Assembly (NCBI GenBank): GCA_963782475.1
Contig: CAWAJW010000015.1
Location: forward strand, 434,001-498,000
Length of the DNA: 64,000 nt
Direction: 5' to 3'
From: CAVQBP01 sp963782475
GTDB lineage: Bacteria; Bacteroidota; Ignavibacteria; Ignavibacteriales; Ignavibacteriaceae
This document shows positions 1 through 9,453 of the stretch, piece after piece. Each line of letters begins with the position of its first letter. The stretch's first letter is position 1. The notes beneath the pieces are model-generated. The model was not told the DNA's origin. It saw nothing but the letters and a program-made list of their open reading frames with translations, and did no database searches. The position numbers and the translations under genes are program-made.

Positions 1-465
1 AAGTTTAGCGCATTTTTCTCTATCCACGTGCAGCTGGTATGAAGGTGTACTTGCAGTAAAGAAGGAGAAAACATTTGAAAGCTCAGGTCGTTTATTGGCC
101 GCTATTACAAAATCTTGAACAACCTGAGCAAATTGCTGAATATTATTTGTGCTTTCCTGCTGTTCAAGCTCAAAGCTAAAACCACCAGTCCTTCCTAACC
201 CGGGAATGGATGGAGGAGATATAACTAATACATTTGCACTTTTAATAACAGAAAATTTTCTCCTGAGAGTTGCCATTATTGAATTTAGCTGCAATGCTTT
301 ACTGGTTCGTTCATCCCAAGGTTTAAGCTGTGTAAAAATTGTTCCGCTGTTAGATTTACTTGCAAATGTTACAACATTTAACCCATTAATAGCTGCAAAA
401 TGGCCAATGCCTGGCGTTTTTTCCAGTATAGCCATCATTTCTTTCAATACATCTAATAGACCGGG
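1..465 (-). pseudogene. RND efflux pump, frameshifted continuation (partial at window edge)
   Basis: This is the continuation of the RND pump that begins at 2224, read in another frame. Translating the minus strand below about 465 gives an open frame to base 1 with residues expected after the first half of an HAE1 pump: DVLKEMMAILEKTPGIGHFA, then INGLNVVTFASKSNSG, and the porter-domain motif SPPSIPGLGRTGGFSFEL. The junction falls in the stretch at about 455-470, where the upstream frame reads TTRSIR and this one continues LLDVLKEMM. One base gained or two lost explains it. The gene is also cut by the window edge, so its second transmembrane bundle is not visible. It may be a sequencing error rather than a true pseudogene. 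Confidence 0.75.
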
Positions 466-2224
466 TAGTTGATGCAGCTTCAGGCAACTCGTAAGTAATA
501 TATAATCTTCCTTCATCTTCACTTGGAATAAAAGAAGTAGGCTTGTTCATAAATAGCAGAATTGTACCTGCATATACAAGAATTAATACTATAATGAAAT
601 AGGGGGCAACATTAATAACTTTTCTTACCCCTTCCGAATAATTATTTGTGGTTCTCTTAAACCATTCATTAAACTTAAAAAATAACTTGTTAAACCCCTT
701 TGAAGTTCTATTAAAATTTGTAGGACGAAGAATGAGCGAACATAATGCCGGTGTTAATGATAATGCAACAAAAGCTGAAATAAGCACTGAAACTGCAATA
801 GTTATGGCAAATTGCTGATACAATTTTCCAACAATACCAGGTATAAAACCGACTGGAATAAATACTGATGCTAATATTAATGCAATGGCTATTACAGGTC
901 CTGATATATCATTCATTGCTGTCTTGGTTGCTTCAATTGGAGAAAGTTTTTCTTCATCTATATGATGCTGAACTGCTTCAACAACAATTATGGCATCATC
1001 AACAACAATTCCTATTGCTAAAACAAATCCGAACATTGTGAGTGTATTAATTGTAAAACCCAGGGGGAGGAAAACAGCGTAGGTTCCAATTATAGAAACA
1101 GGTATAGCCAAAATAGGTATTATTGTTGCACGCCAATTCTGAAGAAAAAGAAAAACAACTAATACAACAAGTCCTAATGCTTCAAGCAAAGTAACTACAA
1201 CTTCATTAATAGATTCTTGGACAACTGAAACCGCTTCGAATGGTACCCCGTAATTGACATCTTCCGGAAAAGAATTTTTAATATCTTTCATTTTATTATA
1301 AACACCCTGGGCAACCGCCAGTGCATTACTACCTGGCGCCTGAAATATCAATAAGAATGAAGACCTTTCACCATCAATATATGAGTTGCTTGCATAATTT
1401 GCTTTACCAAGCTGAACAGTTGCTACATCTTTTAAATGTACCTCAGAGCCATCCTGCGGATTTACTCTTACAATTATATTTCCAAATTCTTCTATAGAAT
1501 TTAACTTGCTGTTTGTAAACACAGTATATTCAAAAGTCTGATTACTATTTTGTGGAGGAGCACCGACAGTACCCGCTGCAACTTGAAGGTTTTGTTCAGA
1601 AAGTGCATTTGTAACATCAGAGGTAGTTAATCCAAGCTGTGCTAATTTATCCGGGTCAAGCCATATTCGCATACTAAAATCATCTGCACGAACGAAGATA
1701 TCTCCAACACCGTTAACCCGCAATAATGCATCCTTAACAAAAATATTTGTATAGTTGTCAAGAAAACTTATGTCATGAGTGTGATGAGGAGAGTAAATAG
1801 CAACAATCATCAATATGCTTGAAGTACGTTTCCTAGTTATAACACCGAGCCTTTTAACTAAATCGGGTAATTGGGGAGTTGCAATTCCTACACGGTTTTG
1901 GATATCCATAGTTGCAACATCAGGGTCAGTTCCTTGATCGAGAACAACACTTATTGAAGACTGACCGCTGCTTGTACTGTTACTGGTTATATAGTCCATA
2001 CCCGGAGTACCGTTTACCTGTGTTTCGATAGGAGTAGTAACAGTTTGTTCAACAGTTGTAGCATCTGCGCCTGTAAAAGATGCAGATATGCTAACCGATG
2101 GCGGAGTAATATCAGGATATTGTCCAACTGGTAAATTAAAAATAGCTAACACACCAATTAATACAATCACTATTGATATTACTATGGCTGTTATAGGTCT
2201 TTTAATAAAAGTATTTGCAATCAT
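386..2224 (-). CDS. RND efflux pump, HAE1/AcrB family, N-terminal part
   Basis: Inner-membrane proton-driven multidrug pump subunit. Seen: an N-terminal transmembrane helix (residues 9-29), the porter domain, and the TM4 motif GIVVDDAIIVVE with the paired aspartates at 409-410 that relay protons in AcrB-type pumps, placing it in the hydrophobe/amphiphile efflux (HAE1) class. The last ~24 residues after LPEAASTTR do not fit the family; the correct continuation lies in another frame toward base 1. Third gene of an operon with the TolC-like and adaptor genes, 18 bases after the adaptor stop. AcrB-type pumps are about 1,040 residues, so the 612 seen here are just over half. The substrate cannot be told from sequence. 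Confidence 0.9.
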   Translation of the reverse strand: MIANTFIKRPITAIVISIVIVLIGVLAIFNLPVGQYPDITPPSVSISASFTGADATTVEQTVTTPIETQVNGTPGMDYITSNSTSSGQSSISVVLDQGTDPDVATMDIQNRVGIATPQLPDLVKRLGVITRKRTSSILMIVAIYSPHHTHDISFLDNYTNIFVKDALLRVNGVGDIFVRADDFSMRIWLDPDKLAQLGLTTSDVTNALSEQNLQVAAGTVGAPPQNSNQTFEYTVFTNSKLNSIEEFGNIIVRVNPQDGSEVHLKDVATVQLGKANYASNSYIDGERSSFLLIFQAPGSNALAVAQGVYNKMKDIKNSFPEDVNYGVPFEAVSVVQESINEVVVTLLEALGLVVLVVFLFLQNWRATIIPILAIPVSIIGTYAVFLPLGFTINTLTMFGFVLAIGIVVDDAIIVVEAVQHHIDEEKLSPIEATKTAMNDISGPVIAIALILASVFIPVGFIPGIVGKLYQQFAITIAVSVLISAFVALSLTPALCSLILRPTNFNRTSKGFNKLFFKFNEWFKRTTNNYSEGVRKVINVAPYFIIVLILVYAGTILLFMNKPTSFIPSEDEGRLYITYELPEAASTTRSIRCIERNDGYTGKNARHWPFCSY

Positions 2225-2242
2225 TTCTATTCTATTTCTGTA

Positions 2243-3337
2243 TTATTCTGTAGTCTTTTCTGAAGAATAATTTTTCCCAGAATTTGCTACAACAACCGGT
2301 GAATTATCTCTTAATTTTTGAACACCTTCAGTAACAATTTGTTCTCCCGGTTTTAAACCATTCGTTACTATTATCATATCTTTAATTGATCTTCCTGTTT
2401 CAATTCTTTGCTGTGATACTTTTTTCCCATTAATAACAAAAACAAAATATTCTCCCATTTGAACCACTACTGCTTTAAATGGAATAATAACGCTTCCTGG
2501 GGAAGTTGTATTTAAAACCCTAACAGTGCATGTAAGACCCGGCCTTAATAAATTATTTTTATTAGGAAATTCCAATCTCGCAGTTATAGTTGCTGTTTGA
2601 GGATCGACAGCACGATCTAATAATATCAGATGACCGGGAAAAGGATAAATTGTTCCGTCAGGGAGAACAATTGTAAATATTGAATCTTTTGGATTAAACT
2701 TCTTGTGTAAAAAATTATTAAACTTATTTATTTCTTTCTCATCAACAGAAAAATCAACCGCCATAGGACTATCGGATGAAATGGTATTCATTAATGTTTG
2801 CCCAGCCGTAACAGCAGAACCTAGTTTTACCTGCGAAATCCCTATTGTACCATCAAATGGAGCATAAATTATTGAGTTGCGCAAATTAGTTTCAACTTCG
2901 TTTAAATTGCTTTCCGCCGCTTTTAAATCTGCCAGGGAATGTTCTAAAACCTGAGTGGCAATTGCATTATTCTTTGCTAATTCTTTGTACCTGTTATAAT
3001 CCTGTTCGGCTCTATTTAGGTTTGCCTTTGCAACATCATATGCGGCTTTATATTGCTGCTGATCGATTGCATATAATTTCATTCCCTTAGTTACATGCTG
3101 ACCATCTTCAAAATAAATATCTGTTAAATAACCGGATACTTCCGGTCTAAGTTCAACCTGATTTAATGCTACTACAGAAGCAGGATATTCGTTGTAATAG
3201 GAAGCCTGCCCCTTTTTCACTGTATATGTAACAACTTGTGTTGGAGGGAATTGAGGACTATTATTTTTATTCTCCCCGCAAGAAATAATAAAGAAGGAAA
3301 TAAAAGTTGTGAGGATTATTGAATATATGCTCTTCAT
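2243..3337 (-). CDS. RND efflux periplasmic adaptor (MFP/HlyD family)
   Basis: Periplasmic membrane-fusion subunit linking the RND pump to its outer-membrane channel. The N terminus is a lipoprotein signal: a hydrophobic stretch ending in the lipobox-like IISC, followed by a polar GENKNNS linker, so it is probably lipid-anchored. The rest has the family layout: barrel-sandwich/lipoyl halves (ELRPEVSGYLTDI and APFDGTIGISQV) flanking a coiled-coil hairpin at about residues 95-155, then beta-barrel and membrane-proximal domains. Its 364 residues are a normal length. It starts 11 bases after the TolC-like gene ends and is followed 18 bases later by the pump gene, so the three are probably co-transcribed. 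Start ATG is preceded by AAGAGAATGCC. Confidence 0.93.
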   Translation of the reverse strand: MKSIYSIILTTFISFFIISCGENKNNSPQFPPTQVVTYTVKKGQASYYNEYPASVVALNQVELRPEVSGYLTDIYFEDGQHVTKGMKLYAIDQQQYKAAYDVAKANLNRAEQDYNRYKELAKNNAIATQVLEHSLADLKAAESNLNEVETNLRNSIIYAPFDGTIGISQVKLGSAVTAGQTLMNTISSDSPMAVDFSVDEKEINKFNNFLHKKFNPKDSIFTIVLPDGTIYPFPGHLILLDRAVDPQTATITARLEFPNKNNLLRPGLTCTVRVLNTTSPGSVIIPFKAVVVQMGEYFVFVINGKKVSQQRIETGRSIKDMIIVTNGLKPGEQIVTEGVQKLRDNSPVVVANSGKNYSSEKTTE

Positions 3338-3348
3338 ATGGCATTCTC

Positions 3349-4677
3349 TTAATATTTTATTGAACCTAAAGCTTTTTGTAAATCTAACTTACTGCTTAAT
3401 ACCTGGTAGAGCGCATTGATATAATTTACCTGTGTTGTCCTTAAATCAGTTTCTGCAGTAATTACATCTAAATAAGCTTTAATACCCGATTTGTATTGAA
3501 GTTCTATTGTATTATATACTTCTTTTGCAAAACTTAGATTTTTTTTCTGTGTAACAAAATTTTCTAAATTGCTTTTATAACTAGATAATGCTTGTATATA
3601 TTGAGTATTCACAGAGTTTTTTAATGATTGAAAATCATAATCATAGCGTTCAAGTTCCAATTTTGCCTGCTCAATTTCCTGGAACCTTTTCCCACCTTCA
3701 AAAATCGGGAATGATAATTTAAGTCCAATATATGAAGTTGGATAATTCTGTTTGTAAAGTTTCGATAATTCATCATTAAAAAAATTGAGATTATATTCAC
3801 CGAATGCAGATAAAGAAGGGATGAAGCTCCATTCATAATAATCAAGATTAGCTTCTTGTAAACGTTTTTGAGTTTTAAGAAGCTGGAATTCAATCCTGTT
3901 ATCGAAATCAATTGTTTTGTTAGTATCAATAAAAATATCTTGCTCCATTTTTGCTGTATCATAATTCAACTTCAGATTTCCACTAATAGGATAACCCATT
4001 TCTTCTTTTAAGTAGGCATAGCTGGCCTTAAGCATTTCTTCATCTTGTTTTTGTTCCGCTTTTGCATTATTTAATGCAACAGTTGCTCTCATATAATCCG
4101 TTTTATCAACAATTCCGCTTTTATACTGGTTATAAGCATCCTTTTCGCTTTGTGTCAAGCGTGTTATATCTTCATTTGTAATGTCAATTTGATTTTGTGA
4201 GAGCAATGCAGCGTAAAAAGCTTTACTTACATTAACAACCACATTTATTTTGTTTTCTGCTGTTGATTGTTCTGCCTCCTTCCGAACATCTCCTGCTGAG
4301 GAACTGGCCAAAAGAACATCTCTATCAAATATTGTCTGATTTAATGATAACTCTGCACTTGAAGTATTTATTACACCGAAATGAACAGCGTTACCTTGAA
4401 TAACGGAGGTCTGAAGTTGATAATTATGTTGAAAATTAAAATTAAAATTTAATTGCGGAAACCAGTCTGCAAGTTTACTTTTTATTTCTTGGTTTGTTAT
4501 CCTTTCATCAATTAGCGACTGCTTAATCAAAGGTTGATTTTTTAGTGCAAATTCTACACAATTTTCTAGAGATGCTTCAAGTAATAAAGAATCAGTCGGT
4601 AAATTTGTTTGTGAAAAGTTTAAGGATGTACTGATTATAATTATCGTCAGAATGGAGAATATTATCCTATAGAACAT
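3349..4677 (-). CDS. TolC-family outer-membrane efflux channel
   Basis: Outer-membrane channel of the tripartite pump, first gene of the efflux operon. A signal peptide (residues ~1-23, hydrophobic core then SQTN) is followed by two homologous halves rich in long amphipathic helices, as in the outer membrane efflux protein (OEP) repeats. Examples are the LENCVEFALKNQPLIKQS start typical of the family and the second-half segment SFPIFEGGKRFQEIEQAK. Its 442 residues are typical. The adjoining adaptor and HAE1 pump make the assignment secure. The upstream intergenic region is very AT-rich; I did not find a convincing promoter or operator, and no TetR/MarR-type repressor gene lies next to it. Confidence 0.92.
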   Translation of the reverse strand: MFYRIIFSILTIIIISTSLNFSQTNLPTDSLLLEASLENCVEFALKNQPLIKQSLIDERITNQEIKSKLADWFPQLNFNFNFQHNYQLQTSVIQGNAVHFGVINTSSAELSLNQTIFDRDVLLASSSAGDVRKEAEQSTAENKINVVVNVSKAFYAALLSQNQIDITNEDITRLTQSEKDAYNQYKSGIVDKTDYMRATVALNNAKAEQKQDEEMLKASYAYLKEEMGYPISGNLKLNYDTAKMEQDIFIDTNKTIDFDNRIEFQLLKTQKRLQEANLDYYEWSFIPSLSAFGEYNLNFFNDELSKLYKQNYPTSYIGLKLSFPIFEGGKRFQEIEQAKLELERYDYDFQSLKNSVNTQYIQALSSYKSNLENFVTQKKNLSFAKEVYNTIELQYKSGIKAYLDVITAETDLRTTQVNYINALYQVLSSKLDLQKALGSIKY

Positions 4678-4987
4678 TAATTTTTCCCATACTTAGCAAA
4701 AAATATCAATGATAATATTCTAACTTATTTATAATAAAATTTACCCTCTTTGATATATATCAACAATTTGTTTAAAAAATTAAACCTGAGTAAAATTTTA
4801 AAGAATAAGTATATTAAATCATTATGGAATTGCTAATAAAGGAGTTTCGGGGAGCCACATAAAATTAAATATCAAAATAATAAATTAAATTTGAGAAGAA
4901 CAATAAACTATTAAATTAAAGTTAAATAGAACATAAAAGAAGTTCAGCTGAACTAAAACGGTTTTCTAACTAATTTTTTTATCCTGA
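4678..4987. other. Intergenic region without recognised features
   Basis: About 310 bases between the start of the efflux operon and the end of the small STAS gene, both on the minus strand. It is very AT-rich. I found no open frame with a ribosome binding site, no clear terminator hairpin and no strong dyad. It presumably holds the efflux promoter. Confidence 0.5.
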
Positions 4988-5374
4988 TTAATATTTATAA
5001 CTTCTGCTAATATAGTGATTTGAAATTTCATTATATTCAAAACTTTGCACAGCTTCTTCAATTGTATCATAAATATTGAAAATATCTAAAGTACCAAGCC
5101 TTGCCATTAAAGTTTTTAGGATAGAATCAGATTTTACTATTTTTATTTCTCCTCCGATTGAAGCAATTTTCTTAAGGCTATATACAAGAACACCTAAAAA
5201 AGTCGAATCAATAAAATCACATTCGCTTAAATCAATAATTATTTTTTGATAACCTTTCTCAATTTCATCTTCAAGAATTTTCTTTAATTCGCCCGCTTCT
5301 TTGTATGTAGACCGCACAAGGTTTATAGTTTCAATAACTACATCATTTTCTATAATTTTTTCGAAATCTTCCAT
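4988..5374 (-). CDS. STAS-domain protein (anti-sigma factor antagonist-like)
   Basis: Single STAS domain of 128 residues, similar to SpoIIAA/RsbV-type anti-anti-sigma factors. The signature DFIDSTFLGVLVYSLKK holds the conserved Asp-Ser pair whose serine is the usual phosphorylation site for a partner anti-sigma kinase. I chose the ATG at 5374 because AAGAGGA lies just upstream; an in-frame ATG at 5419 would add 15 hydrophobic residues that do not belong to the fold. No anti-sigma kinase (RsbW-like) or PP2C phosphatase gene is beside it. The same motif (DFVDSTILGVLV) recurs at the C terminus of the giant coiled-coil protein ending at 17234, so the two may share a partner. Confidence 0.85.
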   Translation of the reverse strand: MEDFEKIIENDVVIETINLVRSTYKEAGELKKILEDEIEKGYQKIIIDLSECDFIDSTFLGVLVYSLKKIASIGGEIKIVKSDSILKTLMARLGTLDIFNIYDTIEEAVQSFEYNEISNHYISRSYKY

Positions 5375-5667
5375 TGCTAATCCTCTTAAAATAAATATTG
5401 AAATAATTTTATTAAACACTGTTGATATAGTATTAGCAATTTCTGTTCCTATTTAAAATTGTGGTAATTTTTGGCAAAAATAAATTTTTTGATATAATAT
5501 TTTGTCTCATATTGATAAGACATCTTAACTTCTGAAATGGCGAAATATTATTGCATAAATGATTTTTTTATAATTATTGGTTATAAATATTGTTCTCCAT
5601 ATTCGGGATAAAATAATAGTTTAACCGGTTTATTTCTTTTTCGTATTTTTGTAGGGGAGAATTAAGA

Positions 5668-7671
5668 ATGAAAAAAAATATCGAAGAAGAATTTGAAAGT
5701 AAACTCAATGATTTTGAGAAAGCACTAATTAAAGGTGAGCAGTATAACTCTGATGAATTGCTGGTCTTTGCCGAAGAAATGCTCAAAAACAATGTACCTG
5801 CAATCTCAAAAAATGTTTGGTACAAATATCTTAACTTTACCAAATCCCCTTTTTTTCTTCAGAATTTAAAAGATAAAGAAAAGCGCTATAGATGGGCTGA
5901 AGCATCATTTAAGGCAATTGCAATATCAGGTTATTCTTTTCTTGATATGATAAAACAACGTGTCCATCTCCATCCTGAAAAATCATTATTCTCAACATTA
6001 GAAGGTAACATAAGGAATGATTACAGTTACAAATTAGTTTTTGATAAAATTTCAAGAATTGCTTCTTCTTTAATTAAGTATGCAAATCATAAACCCACAG
6101 TTGCTCTTTATCTTGATAACTGTATCGAAGGAGCAATATGCGACATTGCTTGTCTTGCCTATGATATTTTTATTTCACCTTTAAACATTCATTTCGGCCT
6201 TGATAATCTTTGTTATATATTCGATTTGCTGAAATTCAATATCGTAATAACCGATACTCCTTCAAGAATAGAATTATTAAAAAATGTTCGTCAAAAAATT
6301 AATCTTAACTTTACCATTTTATCAATAGAGAGCCCTTCATCTTCTGATAATAAAAATGAAGAAGTTCATAAATTTGAAAATTTTCTGACATCAGTAAATG
6401 ATAAAGAAATTCAAAACATTTTAGAAGAACGGAAACGTTTCAATTTATATGATATTTCAACGGTAATGTTTACTTCAGGGAGTACCGGGACACCCAAGGG
6501 AGTGGCTTTTACCAACTATAATTTAATTACAAAAAGATATGCGAGGGGAGCCGTATTACCTGAAGTAGGAGAGAACGAAGTCCTTTTAAGTTATCTCCCT
6601 CTTTTTCACACTTTCGGACGATTTTTTGAAATGATGGGAATGATTTATTGGGGAGGAAATTATGTATTTGCAGGGAAGAGCGATGTAGATTCTTTAATAC
6701 AATTAATGCGAAAAATTAAACCTACTGGTCTTGTTAGTATACCGCTTAGATGGAAGCAGATTTATGATTATATAAATGAAAAAAAAGAGAATTCTATTGA
6801 AAGAATTAATAAGCAAATTATATTAAGAGAACTAACCGGGGGCAATTTAAAATGGGGAATTTCAGCTGCAGGATACCTTGAACCAAAAGTATTCCGATTT
6901 TTTAATTCCAATTCAGTGGCTTTATGCAGCGGATTCGGAATGACAGAAGGTACCGGAGGTATTAGTATGACACCTGCCGGTGAGTATATTAAAGATTCAG
7001 TTGGTATACCTTTGCCTGGAATTAAATTGAGATTTAGTGATGAAGGAGAGCTCCAGGTCGCGGGTCCTTATATTGCAAAATATTATGATGATTTGAGTGA
7101 ACTGCATTCGGGAGAGTACTGGATGAATACAGGTGATTTATTTACTCAAGATCAAAACGGTTTTCTCTTTATTATTGACAGAATAAAAGATATTTATAAA
7201 AACAGTAAAGGGCAGACAATTGCTCCTGCTTTTATTGAAAAAAAATTTGAAAATATTCCCGGTTTAAAAAGAGCTTTTCTTGTCGGAGATGGAAAACCGT
7301 ATAATTCACTTCTAATTGTTCCTGATTTTAACGAGCCTTTTATCCAAAAAGCAGAATCTCAACAGAAACTGAAAAGTTATTTCGGTACTCTTATATCGGA
7401 AGTAAACAGAACATTAAGTCCCTTTGAAAGAATTGTAAAATTTGTAATTCTCAACAGAAATTTTGATGAACAAAAAGGAGAATTAACTTCAAAAGGAACC
7501 TTTAAAAGAAAAATTATTGAGAATAATTTTAAAGATATCATTAATGATCTTTATACAAAAGTTAACATTGAATTTAGTTGCTTTGAATTAAGAATATTAC
7601 TTCCCATTTGGGCTCTTAAAGACATTGGTATAACCGAAAATGATATTAAGCTGCTCACCCAATTTTATTAA
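5668..7671 (+). CDS. AMP-dependent synthetase/ligase (long-chain acyl-CoA synthetase-like)
   Basis: Adenylate-forming enzyme (ANL superfamily), nearest in style to long-chain acyl-CoA synthetases or fatty acyl-AMP ligases: it would activate a carboxylic acid with ATP. Motifs: the P-loop TVMFTSGSTGTPKGVAFT (~265-282), the YLPLFHTFGRFFE region, GFGMTEGTGG (A5), TGDLF followed by DRIKDIYKNSKGQTIAP (A7-A8), and a lysine near SKGTFKRK (A10). Residues 1-90 form an extension not expected in the family. Start ATG has GGGGAG upstream. The frame ends without a natural break and overlaps the next open frame by 32 bases; the following three frames look like the rest of one ~1,500-residue protein. Acid substrate unknown. 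Confidence 0.88.
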   Translation: MKKNIEEEFESKLNDFEKALIKGEQYNSDELLVFAEEMLKNNVPAISKNVWYKYLNFTKSPFFLQNLKDKEKRYRWAEASFKAIAISGYSFLDMIKQRVHLHPEKSLFSTLEGNIRNDYSYKLVFDKISRIASSLIKYANHKPTVALYLDNCIEGAICDIACLAYDIFISPLNIHFGLDNLCYIFDLLKFNIVITDTPSRIELLKNVRQKINLNFTILSIESPSSSDNKNEEVHKFENFLTSVNDKEIQNILEERKRFNLYDISTVMFTSGSTGTPKGVAFTNYNLITKRYARGAVLPEVGENEVLLSYLPLFHTFGRFFEMMGMIYWGGNYVFAGKSDVDSLIQLMRKIKPTGLVSIPLRWKQIYDYINEKKENSIERINKQIILRELTGGNLKWGISAAGYLEPKVFRFFNSNSVALCSGFGMTEGTGGISMTPAGEYIKDSVGIPLPGIKLRFSDEGELQVAGPYIAKYYDDLSELHSGEYWMNTGDLFTQDQNGFLFIIDRIKDIYKNSKGQTIAPAFIEKKFENIPGLKRAFLVGDGKPYNSLLIVPDFNEPFIQKAESQQKLKSYFGTLISEVNRTLSPFERIVKFVILNRNFDEQKGELTSKGTFKRKIIENNFKDIINDLYTKVNIEFSCFELRILLPIWALKDIGITENDIKLLTQFY

Positions 7672-7957
7672 AAATAAAGAAAATGGATCCAGGCTGACAA
7701 TAAAGAAAATTAATACCAATAGAATCCGGATAGGAAATTTTGATTATGTTATCAGAAAAAATGAAATTGATCTTGCTGTTTTCATTCTCCAGCCTATTCT
7801 TTGGCTCGGCAATTATGAGTTAATGGAATTCTTTCATTGCAAAGAAGAATGGGATGCTGATTTTCAAGGAATATCTTCCCAGATATTTATAAATACTATT
7901 AATAAAAAATTAATTTATCTCAATTTTTGCATAATGATAAACTCCCTCCCAGACTAA
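7640..7957 (+). CDS. Probable internal segment of the ligase/GNAT protein (frameshifted)
   Basis: Short frame overlapping the ligase gene by 32 bases and the next gene by 31. Its residues from about 13 to 90 look like genuine protein (for example RIRIGNFDYVIRKNEIDLA and LQPILWLGNYELMEFF), while the ends look like out-of-frame tails. I infer that it is not a gene on its own but the stretch joining the ligase to the next frame: a +1 shift near 7650-7671 (beside CAATTTTATTAAAAATAAAG) and a compensating shift near 7905-7926 (beside AATAAAAAATT or CAATTTTTG). No start with a good ribosome binding site is present. The alternative is a small translationally coupled protein, which I think less likely. 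Confidence 0.45.
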   Translation: MILSCSPNFIKNKENGSRLTIKKINTNRIRIGNFDYVIRKNEIDLAVFILQPILWLGNYELMEFFHCKEEWDADFQGISSQIFINTINKKLIYLNFCIMINSLPD

Positions 7958-9453
7958 AGGAAATAAATCGTCTAATTATTACTTCTCTTTATGGTAATGA
8001 AAACGAAATTCTTAGCTCTTTAGATAAAATAGAAAATCTTCTTGAAACCGGCGAACACAAAATAAAAAACTTAATTTATAGGAGATTGGAAGCACTTTCT
8101 ACACATCCAAATTTTAATGTCAGAAGCAGGGCTTATAAAATTCTTCTTTTTACTCAACCGGATATCGATTACAACAGGTATTTGCCGGCTTTTATTAATT
8201 CGGGTTTACCTTTTCTTAATAAAAAAGTTATTGAAAATATATTTCAGGATAACATTGAGGGCTTCAATCTTAATGCCTTTAGAAAACGCCTGATTGCTTA
8301 CAGGAAAGGGTTAACCTGGCCTGCAAATCAAAATACAAGGGAACAATTCAAAAAAGTATTTGATCTTTTAGTTTATTTTGTACACAAAAACCCTACAGCT
8401 TATAGTGCTGTTAGAGAAGAACTTATTATCTGGATCCTTTATAAAGAAGAACCTGTACTATCACAATATGCACAGGAATTATTCAAAAAATTAGCAAAAT
8501 GGTTTGAAGCCAGATTTAGTTTGAGCCAATATGAAGAATCAGTACAAAATTGGAAGGAAAAAATTATTTTCCAAGATACTATCTTAAATGACGAAAAGAA
8601 AAGAATTCAGAAAATATTTTTCCGTTCAACATTTTTAAAAGAAGCATTCATGCTGATATTCAACCAGCGTCATTTTGATTTAAAAAATGTAAGCCGGGAT
8701 GGAATATTTATTTCAACAATATCAGCTTCTGCCGGCAGATATCTTTACAGGGTAAGTATCAATACGATTAATTATAAACATTATGATTTTGTAATTTTAA
8801 TTAAACCTGACATAACCAGGAAAGAAGTATTGGAAACAATTTATTTAATGATCAAGATTTCAAGTACATCTGATGGGGTTTCAGTACTTCCAAAATTCGG
8901 AAATTTCCGTTCTAAGATGGGTGTAGTTTCTTTTGAATTTGTTAATGATTTATCTGTATGGGAAAGAATAAGAATGCTTAATTCATCTCATTCTTTGATG
9001 GAGAAAAAGAATTACGAATTTGAATTAAAATTACTTTTTATAAGGGGAATGGCAGCTTATTTTAAGGTTTTAAAAAATAGTGATTTTAAGGTTATGCCGG
9101 GCAATTTTTCTCCCTCGAATGCCGCGGTTCCTGAGTCACATTTTAAAAAAGGCTCACTTATTTTTTCAATAGCCGGATGGTATCACTTTACAAATTTTGA
9201 AGAGTTTATTCTTCGTTTGTATAATAATTTTTATTTGCAGACTTATGCACATTATCCATCATCAAAAGATACAATAAAAATCAGCTGGCTGTTTGATGCC
9301 TGCCTTGAAGCTTTGGGAAGAGATGAAGGATTAATTAAACTGAATGATATTTTTCAAAATTTCTTAAGAAAAAAGTCAAGTGGAATAAAAGAGCAGGTTT
9401 CAAATGAGCTTGATCATTATTTCAAAGGGATCAATGATTCTCCCATATATTAA
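7927..9453 (+). CDS. Unrecognised protein segment, middle of ligase/GNAT protein
   Basis: A 508-residue frame that opens at a TTG with no clear ribosome binding site, which suggests that the true N terminus lies upstream in another frame. I do not recognise a catalytic motif. Residues ~1-200 look helical (the KNLIYRRLEALSTHPNFNVR stretch is HEAT-like); residues ~235-350 look like a mixed beta domain (YLYRVSINTINYKHYDFVIL). No signal peptide or membrane segment. The frame ends at 9453 with SPIY, and the neighbouring frame continues smoothly with INSYILSAIKNYSDW, so a single extra base near 9440 probably splits it from the GNAT part. Function cannot be assigned from sequence alone. Confidence 0.6.
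   Translation: MHNDKLPPRLKEINRLIITSLYGNENEILSSLDKIENLLETGEHKIKNLIYRRLEALSTHPNFNVRSRAYKILLFTQPDIDYNRYLPAFINSGLPFLNKKVIENIFQDNIEGFNLNAFRKRLIAYRKGLTWPANQNTREQFKKVFDLLVYFVHKNPTAYSAVREELIIWILYKEEPVLSQYAQELFKKLAKWFEARFSLSQYEESVQNWKEKIIFQDTILNDEKKRIQKIFFRSTFLKEAFMLIFNQRHFDLKNVSRDGIFISTISASAGRYLYRVSINTINYKHYDFVILIKPDITRKEVLETIYLMIKISSTSDGVSVLPKFGNFRSKMGVVSFEFVNDLSVWERIRMLNSSHSLMEKKNYEFELKLLFIRGMAAYFKVLKNSDFKVMPGNFSPSNAAVPESHFKKGSLIFSIAGWYHFTNFEEFILRLYNNFYLQTYAHYPSSKDTIKISWLFDACLEALGRDEGLIKLNDIFQNFLRKKSSGIKEQVSNELDHYFKGINDSPIY

Noticed and set aside
149..472. Plus-strand open frame of 107 codons
   Set aside because: It is the antisense of the frameshifted RND pump continuation, which reads as a good HAE1 sequence on the minus strand.
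7640..9453. Programmed ribosomal frameshifting as an explanation for the alternating frames
   Set aside because: Three shifts in one gene, with no slippery heptamer plus structure that I can see, and similar indels in unrelated genes of the window make sequence error more likely.
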